From positions 1 through 20,287 of the IMG/VR virus record IMGVR_UViG_3300010430_000555: a stretch of 20,287 nt of DNA. One strand, 5' to 3'. The translations under genes and the position numbers were made by a program. Numbering within the stretch: position 1 is the first letter of the stretch; every line of letters begins with the position of its first letter. Positions 1-7,831 of the stretch are shown here, piece by piece. Under the pieces are notes generated by a model. That model saw only the letters and a list, made by a program, of their open reading frames with translations, was not told the origin of the DNA and searched no databases. This DNA is from a virus.

Positions 1-3000
1 CAAGATGATGGTGGAAGTACAATAAATGTAAGTGGTTCATCAACAGCAAGAACAGTTGCAGCTGTAACAGGTACAGTAAGTTCTTCTTCTTCTAACTTAG
101 CAACAGGAGCACAAATACAAACCGCTATTGATACAGCTGTAACAGGAGTGTTAAAATTTGATGGAACATGGAATGCAAGTACAAATTCGCCATCTTTATC
201 AAGTGGTACGGGTACATCGGGAGACTATTATATAGTGTCTGTTGCAGGTAGCACGAACTTAGATGGCATTACAGATTGGGCAATAGGAGATTGGGCTGTA
301 TTTGCTAATACAACATGGACTAAGATTGACAACTCTCAAGTAGGTAATGTAACAGGTAGCGGCGCTAGTGGTAAAGTAGCATATTGGAATAGTTCTTCAA
401 ATATTACAAGTCAAAATAATTTTACTTTTGATGGTAATAATTTAGCTGTTGGTGGCACTATGACTTGGTCAGGCGGTGGTTCAGGTGAATCTAATTTAGC
501 TTACGATAGGTCGATTACTTCGTTTGGTGATACAGGTACATCTATTATAACATTAACAATAGGTAGACAAGACGGTGGCACTTTAACTACATCGTTTAGT
601 AATCCACAAGGTACTGTAACATCTGTAGGAACTGGAACTGGATTAGATGGTTCATTTACAACATCAGGTACAATTACTTTAGATTTATCAGAGCTTACTG
701 ACATGACTCAAACTATGGTTGGGACTGATGAATTTATAGTTTTAGATTCTGGTGCAGAACGTAGAAAAGCAGCTAACGAAATAGGATTAAGTATATTTAG
801 CAATGATGCTGGATTTATAACATCATCTTCTATACCATCTGTTGGTAATGGAACACTTACAGTACAAGGAACAGGTGTATTAGGTGGCTCAGGAACTTTT
901 ACAGCTAACCAATCTGGCAATTCAACAATATCTGTAACGCATGATAATTCAGGAGCAACTGCTGGAAGTTATACAAATGCAAATGTAACAGTTAATGCTT
1001 CAGGACACATAACGTCTGTATCAAATGGTAGTGACGCCCAAGGTGTAACTTCTGTAGCAACTGGAAATGGTTTGACTGGAGGAACTATTACATCAACTGG
1101 AACTTTAACAATGTCTGGTTCTTATACTGGTAATTATACAAATACTGGAAACTTTACAGTAACAGGAAATTCTTTTCTTGGAAATGCTAATGGGGACTAT
1201 GTGCATGTTAATGATAAATTATATGTTGGTGCAACTGATAGTGGTAATGCAGAGTTTTGGTTTGGTGAAGGAACAACAGGTGATGTTAATTATGGTGCAA
1301 GATGGTATTGGGACAGTGGTTATACACATCAATGGTATACAGTAAATGCTAGTACAGAAACTCTAATGATGAGTTATGCAACTAATGATACTAGTAAATT
1401 ACAATGGTTCCGTAATTTTGATATGAATAACAATAAAATTATTGAGCTAGCCACGCCTACAGCAGCACAAGACGCAGCAAATAAGACTTATGTTGATACT
1501 GCTGTGGCTGGTGTGCCACAGGGTGATATTACAAATGTAAGTACAACCTCACCAATAACAGGTGGTGGATCAAGTGGTTCTGTAACTATTGCTCATGCAA
1601 ATTCAGGTGTGACTGCAGGTTCATATGCAAGAGCTACTGTAACAGTAAATGCTACAGGACACGTAACTTCTATATCAGCTAATAGTGACGCTCAAGGTGT
1701 AACTTCTGTTGCTACATCAGGATCAGTAAACGGTATAACATTAACTGGAGGTACAATAACCTCAACAGGTACTATTACATTAGGTGGATCAGTTAGTATT
1801 AATAATGGAAACTGGTCAGGTACAGATTTATCAGTTGCTAATGGAGGAACTGGCGCATCATCTGCATCTGCAGCAAGAACCAATTTAGGTGTTGTAAATG
1901 ACACTGGTACTCCAGCAATACTAAGTAATGGTTCTACGCCAAGTTTAAATAGTGGTATTACAGCTACAGAAGTAAGAACTCTTATAGGAGCTGGTACAAG
2001 TTCAAGTTCTGGTGTTACGAGTGTTGCAACCGGTGGTGGACTTACGGGTGGAACAATAACTTCAACTGGAACTCTATCGCACGCAGATACATCAAGTCAA
2101 GGTTCTGTAAATAATTCAGGTAATACATATATACAAGACGTAACGCTAGATACATATGGACATGTTACAGGTTTAACTTCTGCTACAACTACATTGGCTA
2201 CGCTTGGATATACAGGCGCAACTAACGCTAACTATATAACCAATAACAACCAGTTAACTAACGGTGCTGGATATGTAACATCTTCGGGTGGCTCAATGTC
2301 AACCTGGATAGTAAGTTCAGATTCTGGGTCTGCTACAATTACCAATGGTGCTACAATGAAGATTGCAGGGGGAACAAACATTTCTACAGCTGAAAGTAGC
2401 GGTATTGTTACAATAACTAATGGTATAACCAATAACAATCAATTAACTAATGGTGCAGGTTATACAACAAACACAGGTACAGTAACCGGTACAGGCACAA
2501 GTGGAAACGTAACTCTTTGGAACGGTACTTCAAGTGTAAACTCAAGTAATTCGCTTACTTTTTCTTCTGGAACTTTGTATTCCGAAAAAAGCTATCACGT
2601 TAAAACAGGTGCTACATCGGTTGCGTATACTTCTACAGGTGATACAGACACAGGTTTAGGAGAGTTTGATGGCGCTAATTCAGTAAGTCTTATAAGTAAA
2701 GGCGCAAAAATGATTACTGTAAAAGAAGGAGCTGTTAAGTTCGATCCATATACTGCTACAGCTGTTGGAACTGGTAGTCCAGCTGGTGCTTTAAACGCGA
2801 ATCAAAACAACCAAGCGCCAACTCAAGATACATTAGCAACTTTAGCTGTTGACCCAAGTGGTAATGTTGTAAGAGGTGAACAAGAAGGAACGTGGACGTT
2901 TACCAAAGCACAACTTGATGGAACATTAGGTCTTACATTAATAAGTGCTCCAGGAACAAACAAAGCAATTATAGTTACAGAATCTGACTGGATGGTAAAA

Positions 3001-3309
3001 TACAGTGCAACAGGATCTATAAGTGGTAACCAAAGTTATGATGTAAGACAAGCTAGTAACACAAACGCTTCCGCTACAATAACAACATTACCTGGATCAA
3101 GAATAAATGAAATATTAAGTGCCTCACAAGGTACTCCTACAAATCCAAGTTATGGATTTTGTGCAAGAGATATTCCATTGCAAACAAGAACATATAAGAC
3201 AAACACCGCAACTACGCTTCATAAAAAATCAAGTGATGCACTACCTTCTGGCGTAATAAGTATATCTATAAAATTAAAATATAGAATATTTAATGCAACT
3301 ACTTTTTAA
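1..3309 (+). CDS. Tail fibre / receptor-binding-type repeat protein (5' end outside window)
   Basis: The reading frame is open from the first base, so this is the 3' part of a longer gene (at least 1102 residues here); the first in-window GTG at 148 is not a convincing start. The protein is very rich in Gly, Thr, Ser, Asn and Val, with almost no Cys, and is built of recurring beta-strand units such as GVTSVATGNGLTGG, ending in STGT. Two short motifs are familiar from phage fibres: a PTAAQDAANKTYVD segment (about 1456-1500) and a VANGGTGASSASAARTNLG segment (1834-1890). The last 140 or so residues (from about 2880) are less repetitive and probably form a distinct C-terminal domain. The likely role is a trimeric fibre or appendage contacting the host. 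The product class is well supported by composition and motifs; the receptor is unknown, and a baseplate- or head-attached fibre is also possible. Confidence 0.8.
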   Translation, partial: QDDGGSTINVSGSSTARTVAAVTGTVSSSSSNLATGAQIQTAIDTAVTGVLKFDGTWNASTNSPSLSSGTGTSGDYYIVSVAGSTNLDGITDWAIGDWAVFANTTWTKIDNSQVGNVTGSGASGKVAYWNSSSNITSQNNFTFDGNNLAVGGTMTWSGGGSGESNLAYDRSITSFGDTGTSIITLTIGRQDGGTLTTSFSNPQGTVTSVGTGTGLDGSFTTSGTITLDLSELTDMTQTMVGTDEFIVLDSGAERRKAANEIGLSIFSNDAGFITSSSIPSVGNGTLTVQGTGVLGGSGTFTANQSGNSTISVTHDNSGATAGSYTNANVTVNASGHITSVSNGSDAQGVTSVATGNGLTGGTITSTGTLTMSGSYTGNYTNTGNFTVTGNSFLGNANGDYVHVNDKLYVGATDSGNAEFWFGEGTTGDVNYGARWYWDSGYTHQWYTVNASTETLMMSYATNDTSKLQWFRNFDMNNNKIIELATPTAAQDAANKTYVDTAVAGVPQGDITNVSTTSPITGGGSSGSVTIAHANSGVTAGSYARATVTVNATGHVTSISANSDAQGVTSVATSGSVNGITLTGGTITSTGTITLGGSVSINNGNWSGTDLSVANGGTGASSASAARTNLGVVNDTGTPAILSNGSTPSLNSGITATEVRTLIGAGTSSSSGVTSVATGGGLTGGTITSTGTLSHADTSSQGSVNNSGNTYIQDVTLDTYGHVTGLTSATTTLATLGYTGATNANYITNNNQLTNGAGYVTSSGGSMSTWIVSSDSGSATITNGATMKIAGGTNISTAESSGIVTITNGITNNNQLTNGAGYTTNTGTVTGTGTSGNVTLWNGTSSVNSSNSLTFSSGTLYSEKSYHVKTGATSVAYTSTGDTDTGLGEFDGANSVSLISKGAKMITVKEGAVKFDPYTATAVGTGSPAGALNANQNNQAPTQDTLATLAVDPSGNVVRGEQEGTWTFTKAQLDGTLGLTLISAPGTNKAIIVTESDWMVKYSATGSISGNQSYDVRQASNTNASATITTLPGSRINEILSASQGTPTNPSYGFCARDIPLQTRTYKTNTATTLHKKSSDALPSGVISISIKLKYRIFNATTF
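940..1107 (+). repeat. Tail-fibre repeat unit, copy A
   Basis: In-frame diverged repeat inside the fibre gene, matching the segment at 1594-1776. Both read His-x-Asn-Ser-Gly, then T-AGSY, then TVNA-GH-TS, then NSDAQ or GSDAQ followed by GVTSVAT and LTGGTITSTGT. The copies differ at many synonymous sites, so they are old duplications kept as protein repeats. Confidence 0.8.
1594..1776 (+). repeat. Tail-fibre repeat unit, copy B
   Basis: Second copy of the unit at 940-1107, with a short insertion (SGSVNGI) before the LTGGTITSTGT ending. A partial third copy of the second half (GVTSVATGGGLTGG, then TITSTGT) lies at 2011-2076, and a more diverged relative (GTVTSVGTGTGL) lies at 610-681. Confidence 0.8.
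2236..2274 (+). repeat. Short fibre repeat ITNNNQLTNGAGY, copy 1
   Basis: The 13-residue peptide encoded here is encoded again at 2425-2463 with identical amino acids but several synonymous changes, for example CAG/CAA and GGA/GGT. The two copies flank a roughly 150-base segment. This looks like modular duplication within the fibre stalk. Confidence 0.85.
2425..2463 (+). repeat. Short fibre repeat ITNNNQLTNGAGY, copy 2
   Basis: Second copy of the peptide repeat at 2236-2274: identical at the protein level, diverged at third codon positions. Confidence 0.85.
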
Positions 3310-3349
3310 TGTAAAAACCGTTAAAATCAAGTGATAATAAAAATATACC

Positions 3350-3364
3350 TGCTCGGTGAGAGCA
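3350..3364 (+). other. Small hairpin between fibre gene and next gene
   Basis: TGCTC and GAGCA form a perfect 5-bp stem around the loop GGTGA in the 62-base gap after the fibre gene. No T-run follows, so it is not a standard intrinsic terminator. It may be an RNA-stabilising or processing hairpin, or it may be chance. Confidence 0.25.
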
Positions 3365-3371
3365 ATAACCA

Positions 3372-3713
3372 ATGTCTAACTTAAAACCAAAACCAATGAC
3401 ATTTTTTTACCAGACTAGTTCGTGGAATAGTCAACCACAAGTAACACAAGAAACCTTAAACCTTTGGAAGCATGTAGCTGACAAAAAAAATTGGCGTATT
3501 GTTCAATTACCAAACGGTTTTTATCAAACCGAGTACAAAGATCCAAAATGCGAGTGTAATCCTGAAAAAGATACATGTTGCGAGAATTGGATTGATGTAA
3601 CCAGACGCGAAACATTAGAAGGAGCAGAGCAAGCTATTGATTCTTCAGTTGCTCACTATGCTAAAAAAATAGAATTCGCAAATGGACCTAAAGTTGTAAA
3701 AACTTTTAAATAA
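3372..3713 (+). CDS. Small conserved phage protein with Cys cluster, function unknown
   Basis: This 113-residue soluble protein has no signal peptide or membrane segment. The middle carries a cysteine cluster, C-x-C-N-P-E-K-D-T-C-C (roughly residues 57-67), which could bind a metal or form disulfides. It is followed by a regular, probably helical C-terminal half containing WIDVTRRETLEGAEQAID. The compact WRIVQLPNGFYQTEY segment looks like a small beta-sheet. It lies between the fibre gene and the GroEL gene, 29 bases before the latter, so it may be a fibre-associated or chaperone-associated accessory protein. I have no family name for it. The A-rich leader lacks a Shine-Dalgarno sequence. Coding status is supported by length, codon use like its neighbours and tight spacing. 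Confidence 0.75.
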   Translation: MSNLKPKPMTFFYQTSSWNSQPQVTQETLNLWKHVADKKNWRIVQLPNGFYQTEYKDPKCECNPEKDTCCENWIDVTRRETLEGAEQAIDSSVAHYAKKIEFANGPKVVKTFK

Positions 3714-3742
3714 AAATAAATTAAATTTAATTAAATCAAATT

Positions 3743-5299
3743 ATGTCAGACATGATAGTAAAAAACCTTAGTTTTGGAAACGAAGCTAAGCAAGAAGTAT
3801 TTAAAGGTATAGAAAAACTCACAAAAGCTGTTAGCTCTACACTTGGAGCTAGCGGCAAATGTGTTTTGCTAGAAGATTCCTTTGGAAACCCAACCATAAC
3901 AAAAGATGGTGTAACAGTTGCAGATAGTGTAATACTTAAAAATCCTATAGAAAACTTAGGTTGTAGTTTATTAAAACAAGCCGCTAGAAAAACAGTAAAA
4001 GAAGCTGGCGATGGAACTACTACCGCAACGGTATTAGCTCATGCTATTTTAATTGAAGCTTATAAGCTTTCAAGCACTAGTAACTCTAGAGAAATAAAAG
4101 AAGGTATAAATAAAGCTACCGATAAAGTAGTTAAATACCTAGAATCAATATCATTATCGGTTAAAAATGATATGATTGATCAAATAGCAACTATATCTAC
4201 AAATAACGATAATAAGCTAGGTAAAATTATAGCCGACGCATTTAGGTCTGTAGATAATACAGGTGTTGTAATGATGGAGCAGTCAGAAAGCGGTAAAACA
4301 GAACTTGAAGTAATAGAAGGTTCTCAATATTTTAAAGGATTAACTAGTCCTCATTTTGTGACTAATAAAGCTAAGAATACAGCTGAACTAAGTAATCCAC
4401 TTGTTTTACTTATAGAGTCTCCGGTGGAAAGCGTTAGACAAATACAAAGTGTTTTAGAATACGTAATAAAAAATAATAAACCATTATTGGTTATAGGTGA
4501 TTTAAGTCCAGAAGTTTTATCAGCTTTAGCAATGAATAAAACTAAAGGTAATATAAAAGTAAATGTAATTGAAGCACCTACATTAGGTGTTAACAGAAAA
4601 GAAATGTTTGATGACATAGCTCTTTTAACAGGTGCTACATTAATAAATGAAGATTTAGGTGATGACATGGATATGATTCAAATAGAACATTTAGGATCAT
4701 GCTTAAAGTCTGTTACTGATAAAACAGAAACTATAATTCAACTTAAAGAAATAAATAAAGAGTCTTTAACTATTATAAAAGACATAAAAAAAGAATTGTT
4801 AGTATGTAAAATACCTGACAAAACTATAAGACTTGAAAAGCGATTAGCTATGTTAGCTGCTAAAATTGCAGTTGTTAAAGTTGGTGCTAATTCAGATATT
4901 GAATTAAAAGAAAAAATGGATAGAGTTGAAGATGCTATTTGTGCTACTAAAGCCGCGATTAAAGAAGGTATAGTGCCAGGTGGTGGAATCGCTTTATTAA
5001 ATGCTAGTTCTAATATAAAAGCTAAGTCAGATGGGGAGACTATATTGCTAGAAGCAATTAGAGCACCATTTAAGACCATATTAGAAAATGCTGGTATAAT
5101 AGATATTGATATGCCTAAAACAAAAGGAAGAGGTCTAGATGTTATTACTGGTAAAACAGTTAACATGATTGATTATGGCATAATTGATCCATTGTTAGTT
5201 ACTAAAAGCGCTTTAAAAAATGCAGCATCAGTAGCTACTACAATACTTTCAACTGATTGTGTAATAAATAACATAAGGATAGATGAAAGCAATAGGTAG
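3743..5299 (+). CDS. groEL: Phage-encoded GroEL-type chaperonin (Hsp60)
   Basis: This 518-residue group I chaperonin aligns by eye with bacterial GroEL along its whole length. The equatorial ATP-binding elements are intact: TKDGVTVA (Asp55, equivalent to E. coli Asp52), AGDGTTTATVLA (Asp90, equivalent to Asp87), VEDAICATKAA (Asp397, equivalent to Asp398), VPGGGIALL (412-419) and IIDPLLVTKSALKNAASVA near the C-terminus. The intermediate and apical domains are present. In the apical substrate/GroES-binding groove the usual Y-L-S-P-Y-F is L-T-S-P-H-F (200-205), so substrate preference may differ. The protein ends just after the equatorial domain and lacks the flexible GGM-rich tail. The GroES gene overlaps its 3' end by 17 bases. 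Complete ATP-site residues suggest an active ATPase ring that folds phage structural proteins. Very confident of the family; the substrate is unknown. Confidence 0.97.
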   Translation: MSDMIVKNLSFGNEAKQEVFKGIEKLTKAVSSTLGASGKCVLLEDSFGNPTITKDGVTVADSVILKNPIENLGCSLLKQAARKTVKEAGDGTTTATVLAHAILIEAYKLSSTSNSREIKEGINKATDKVVKYLESISLSVKNDMIDQIATISTNNDNKLGKIIADAFRSVDNTGVVMMEQSESGKTELEVIEGSQYFKGLTSPHFVTNKAKNTAELSNPLVLLIESPVESVRQIQSVLEYVIKNNKPLLVIGDLSPEVLSALAMNKTKGNIKVNVIEAPTLGVNRKEMFDDIALLTGATLINEDLGDDMDMIQIEHLGSCLKSVTDKTETIIQLKEINKESLTIIKDIKKELLVCKIPDKTIRLEKRLAMLAAKIAVVKVGANSDIELKEKMDRVEDAICATKAAIKEGIVPGGGIALLNASSNIKAKSDGETILLEAIRAPFKTILENAGIIDIDMPKTKGRGLDVITGKTVNMIDYGIIDPLLVTKSALKNAASVATTILSTDCVINNIRIDESNR

Positions 5300-5543
5300 A
5301 AATTTAATAATACAAAAAGAAAAACAAGTTACCACTGAAACAAAAGGTGGTTTAATTCTTGCAGAGTCACATAGAGAAGATATTAGATACACAAAAGCCA
5401 GTGTTGTATCTATTGGAGATGAGGTTGAAGGTTTAAAACAATCAGACACTATATTTTTTGATAGACATGCAGGTCATAAAATAGAAATAGGTGATTTAAC
5501 CTATCACGTCATTAAATTACAAGATGTAGTTGTTGTTTTATGA
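5283..5543 (+). CDS. groES: Phage-encoded GroES-type co-chaperonin
   Basis: An 86-residue protein with the GroES (Cpn10) pattern: an N-terminal strand (GRNLIIQKEK), a mobile loop region (about residues 16-34) with the hydrophobic GEL-binding tripeptide as LIL within KGGLILAES, a central strand ASVVSIGDEV, and a C-terminal strand HVIKLQDVVVVL. It is shorter than the roughly 97-residue bacterial protein, mainly where the roof hairpin and adjacent loops would be. It starts inside the 3' end of the GroEL gene, the reverse of the usual bacterial groES-groEL order, which argues for translational coupling and a dedicated pair. It should cap the neighbouring phage GroEL; whether it also works with host GroEL cannot be judged from sequence. 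Confidence 0.92.
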   Translation: MKAIGRNLIIQKEKQVTTETKGGLILAESHREDIRYTKASVVSIGDEVEGLKQSDTIFFDRHAGHKIEIGDLTYHVIKLQDVVVVL

Positions 5544-5986
5544 GAAAGCTAGATGCAGTAGATTTAAAAAATCTTAATCTGTTAAAACACTACCGAATAA
5601 TACGAAAGTGGGCTTGTAAAAACAACAACTTAAATGACGCTGATTTAGAACTGTTAATATATTTAGAATCTATAGAGTATTTTACTAAACAGGATTTTAA
5701 AACTGGTAGTTACTCTTATAGTTGGGATAATCGCAGATGGAACAGACTTCTTAAGCAAGGTTGGATAGTTGTTTGGAGAAATAGAAACAGAACAACACAA
5801 AAATACAATATATATAATGTTTCTTTTAAATTTAAACAATTAATAAATAAAATTTATAAAATAATGTTAGGTGAAGAAGATTTACCTATTAGTAAAAGAA
5901 GAAACAAAATAATAAATGGAAATAGTTATACAGACAAAGTACTGACAAAAGCTATTTATAATGTAAATAAAGATAAACACAGATAA
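5540..5986 (+). CDS. Winged-helix-like small protein, possible DNA-binding regulator
   Basis: A 148-residue protein whose ATG overlaps the GroES stop in an ATGA arrangement, so it is probably translationally coupled to the chaperonin genes. The first 95 residues look like a MarR-like winged-helix unit: a helical start, LNDADLELLIYLESIEYFT (a typical helix-turn-helix lead-in), then WDNRRWNRLLKQGWIVVWR followed by a short strand pair resembling a wing (RNRTTQKYNIYNVS). The C-terminal part is strongly basic (SKRRNKII and further Lys/Arg). No enzyme motif is seen. It could be a transcriptional regulator of late genes or a virion DNA-binding protein. The fold call is by eye only; no operator was identified. 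Confidence 0.6.
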   Translation: MRKLDAVDLKNLNLLKHYRIIRKWACKNNNLNDADLELLIYLESIEYFTKQDFKTGSYSYSWDNRRWNRLLKQGWIVVWRNRNRTTQKYNIYNVSFKFKQLINKIYKIMLGEEDLPISKRRNKIINGNSYTDKVLTKAIYNVNKDKHR

Positions 5987-5988
5987 AC

Positions 5989-7068
5989 ATGAGTTTTAAA
6001 TCAAGTATGCCATACCAACTAAATCCGCAATTAAAAGCGCAGGTTGATGCAAAAAAAGCTAGAGATGCAGCAGCATTTGGGCCAGGTGGTATAAACGATG
6101 GAACACCATGGTGGCAAAGAGATTCTTATTTAAAAGCTACTGGGCAAGAGGTTGCAGAAAAACCAATAGAAAAAATAGAATGGGCTAATGGTTTAGGAAA
6201 TAATATTGATGGAAGATATGAAAACTTTCAATTACCAGACGAATTAAGATACAGTGAAAATGTTGTTAGTGATAGAGATAGAACTGGCATGGCTTATCAA
6301 AACGCTGCTAGAGAAAGAGATATAATTCAAAGCCAACAAGATTTACTAACATATGGACCAGCTGGAAAACCAAAAATAACAAATAACGATATGAACAACA
6401 TACAAGATCCAAATATTATAGATCCAGCTAACATAGGTGAAAGCGGTCAATTAAATTCTTTTAAACCGATAGCGCAACAAGTTGCAGGTTCTCTTTATGG
6501 TAATAATTTAGAAAAAACAGCCGCATTATCTCCTGTAGCTATGAAAATAGATCCTAAAACAAGTTACAGTGCTCTAGATGCTTATAAAAGCGCTATGAAC
6601 ATAGGTAATATTGTTGCTTCAGGTGCTAAAACTAATTATGTAAAAGACACTAATAGAGTAAATAAAGCTTTAGGTCTTCCAAGTCTTCCAAATCTTAATT
6701 CTATGGGTGGAGGAAAAGGAGGAAGTTACTCAAATCCTAAAAACACATTAAGCGTAACACCACCATCAACAACACCGTCTTCAACACCACCACCAAATAC
6801 TCAATATGATTTTCAAAGTAAAATGGGTATTTCAGAAGGTTTTGACGGTTCCAATTTAAAAAATAAAGAACATAGAAACTCTTTTTTAGGTACTTACAAA
6901 AGAAACAAACCTTCTTTAGAGGCTAGAATTAAAGATGCTACAGACGCTGGTAAAACAAGAAAAGTAAATAGATTAAATAAAAAACTTAAAAACTTTGAAG
7001 ATTATCAAGCTGGAGGAAAAGGTTTTGTAGGAAGGGCACTACAGGGTATAGGAAACATTTTTAAATAA
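5989..7068 (+). CDS. Hypothetical phage protein with Pro/Thr/Ser linker, possibly virion-associated
   Basis: A 359-residue protein that starts two bases after the preceding stop. It is hydrophilic with no transmembrane segment or signal peptide. The N-terminal two-thirds is Asn/Gln/Gly-rich with few predicted regular elements. A low-complexity linker of Pro, Thr and Ser spans about residues 257-273 (nt 6757-6807). It is followed by a basic, helical C-terminus (KTRKVNRLNKKLKNFEDY) and an amphipathic tail, GFVGRALQGIGNIFK. This architecture of disordered body, linker and amphipathic end is compatible with an internal or ejected virion protein, but no family is recognised and no function is claimed. 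Confidence 0.7.
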   Translation: MSFKSSMPYQLNPQLKAQVDAKKARDAAAFGPGGINDGTPWWQRDSYLKATGQEVAEKPIEKIEWANGLGNNIDGRYENFQLPDELRYSENVVSDRDRTGMAYQNAARERDIIQSQQDLLTYGPAGKPKITNNDMNNIQDPNIIDPANIGESGQLNSFKPIAQQVAGSLYGNNLEKTAALSPVAMKIDPKTSYSALDAYKSAMNIGNIVASGAKTNYVKDTNRVNKALGLPSLPNLNSMGGGKGGSYSNPKNTLSVTPPSTTPSSTPPPNTQYDFQSKMGISEGFDGSNLKNKEHRNSFLGTYKRNKPSLEARIKDATDAGKTRKVNRLNKKLKNFEDYQAGGKGFVGRALQGIGNIFK

Positions 7069-7104
7069 AAAACATAAATAAAAATTAATAATAAATAAAA
7101 AAAT

Positions 7105-7329
7105 ATGTCAAATCACGGAAAATATGATCCTTCAATGGAAAAATTAAAACCTGGAACAAAAGTAGGTATAGTGGGTGAATCTCATGTTTGGGACGGACCA
7201 TTAAACCAAGAAGGTAGAGCTCATGGAGAAGGTTCAAGCTCAGGTATAACTGGTATGCAAATACTAAAAGCGCCTTGCAGAACATGTGACTCTAGTATAC
7301 CAATAACTACAAGAGCAAAAATAGGATAA
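7105..7329 (+). CDS. Small hypothetical protein with CxxC
   Basis: A 74-residue soluble protein, Gly/Ser-rich in the middle (GEGSSSGITG), with a single C-x-x-C pair (CRTC, near residue 60) close to the C-terminus. The start follows a 36-base A/T-only gap (7069-7104) that holds no Shine-Dalgarno sequence or promoter that I can recognise. The next gene starts two bases after its stop. No homology is recognised; coding status rests on position, spacing and neighbour-like codon use. Confidence 0.6.
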   Translation: MSNHGKYDPSMEKLKPGTKVGIVGESHVWDGPLNQEGRAHGEGSSSGITGMQILKAPCRTCDSSIPITTRAKIG

Positions 7330-7330
7330 T

Positions 7331-7492
7331 ATGTTTATAGGAAAGATTCAACATTCAGCAAGAATAAGTCCATTAACTAAAAAAGCAACTTGCTGGAAAG
7401 GTTATAAAGCTGAAGGTAAAAAGAAATCACCTAGTGGTAAAAAAACTAAGGGAGGAAAAATTAAAATGGTTAACAACTGTGTTAAAGCTTAA
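7331..7492 (+). CDS. Very small basic protein (53 residues), CWKGY-type motif
   Basis: A short ORF beginning ATGTTTATA, one base after the preceding stop, and ending GTTAAAGCTTAA. The product starts MFIGKIQHSARISPLTKKAT, continues with CWKGYKAEGKKKSPSG, and ends in a Gly/Lys run and MVNNCVKA. It is highly basic, with two Cys. The Cys-Trp-Lys-Gly-Tyr ... Gly-Gly ... Asn-Cys-Val pattern resembles, from memory, a short C-terminal module seen in many marine phage proteins (CWKGY...NCV). It packs neatly between genes on both sides (next start at 7498). Possible roles are DNA binding or a virion cargo tag; both are inference. Confidence 0.65.
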   Translation: MFIGKIQHSARISPLTKKATCWKGYKAEGKKKSPSGKKTKGGKIKMVNNCVKA

Positions 7493-7497
7493 TAAGC

Positions 7498-7794
7498 ATG
7501 TATATACAGTCAGATAATCCATTTAACTCTGCTTTGCCTAAAAAAGGCAAAATAAGAAAAACTACTAAGGGTAAAGGAAGAAACTTTAGAACTACTGATG
7601 AAGGTGCTGGCATGACTAGCAAAGGCGTTAAAGAATATAGAAAAAAGAATCCAGGTAGTAAATTAAAAACAGCAGTTACAGGTGATGTAAAACCAGGTAG
7701 CAAAGCTGCTAAAAGAAGAAAATCATTTTGTGCTAGATCAAAAGGCTGGACCGGAGAAAGAGGTAAAGCCGCTAGAAAACGCTGGAAATGCTAA
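7498..7794 (+). CDS. Small basic protein, DUF6321-like
   Basis: A 98-residue, strongly basic protein, about a third Lys plus Arg, with two Cys at its end. The C-terminal two-thirds reads AGMTSKGVKEYRKKNPGSKL, then a TAVTGDVKPGSKAAKRRKSF segment, then CARSKGW and a terminal KRWKC. I recognise this arrangement as the DUF6321-type module common in marine phages such as cyanophages; the name is from memory and should be checked. The conserved SFCAR and terminal W-x-C suggest a small compact or metal/disulfide-stabilised fold. It starts five bases after the 53-residue gene, so these two small basic proteins are probably made together. The function is not known; nucleic-acid binding is plausible from charge. 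Confidence 0.75.
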   Translation: MYIQSDNPFNSALPKKGKIRKTTKGKGRNFRTTDEGAGMTSKGVKEYRKKNPGSKLKTAVTGDVKPGSKAAKRRKSFCARSKGWTGERGKAARKRWKC

Positions 7795-7831
7795 AATAAA
7801 AACCAAACCAAAACAATAAAAAAAAACAATC

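Noticed and set aside
148-150. GTG at 148 as start of the fibre gene
   Set aside because: The same frame is open and fibre-like from base 1, so the true start lies upstream of the window.
501-2438. Several 67-70-residue reverse-strand frames within the fibre gene
   Set aside because: These are antisense shadows of Thr/Gly/Val-rich repeat codons; their Pro/Val-rich products arise from repeat composition and have no leader.
3310-3371. Intrinsic terminator at the 3350-3364 hairpin
   Set aside because: The stem is only 5 bp and no T-run follows; kept only as a weak hairpin.
4351-5166. Reverse-strand frames of 105 and 142 residues opposite groEL
   Set aside because: These are antisense to a highly conserved chaperonin gene, with no start context or known features.
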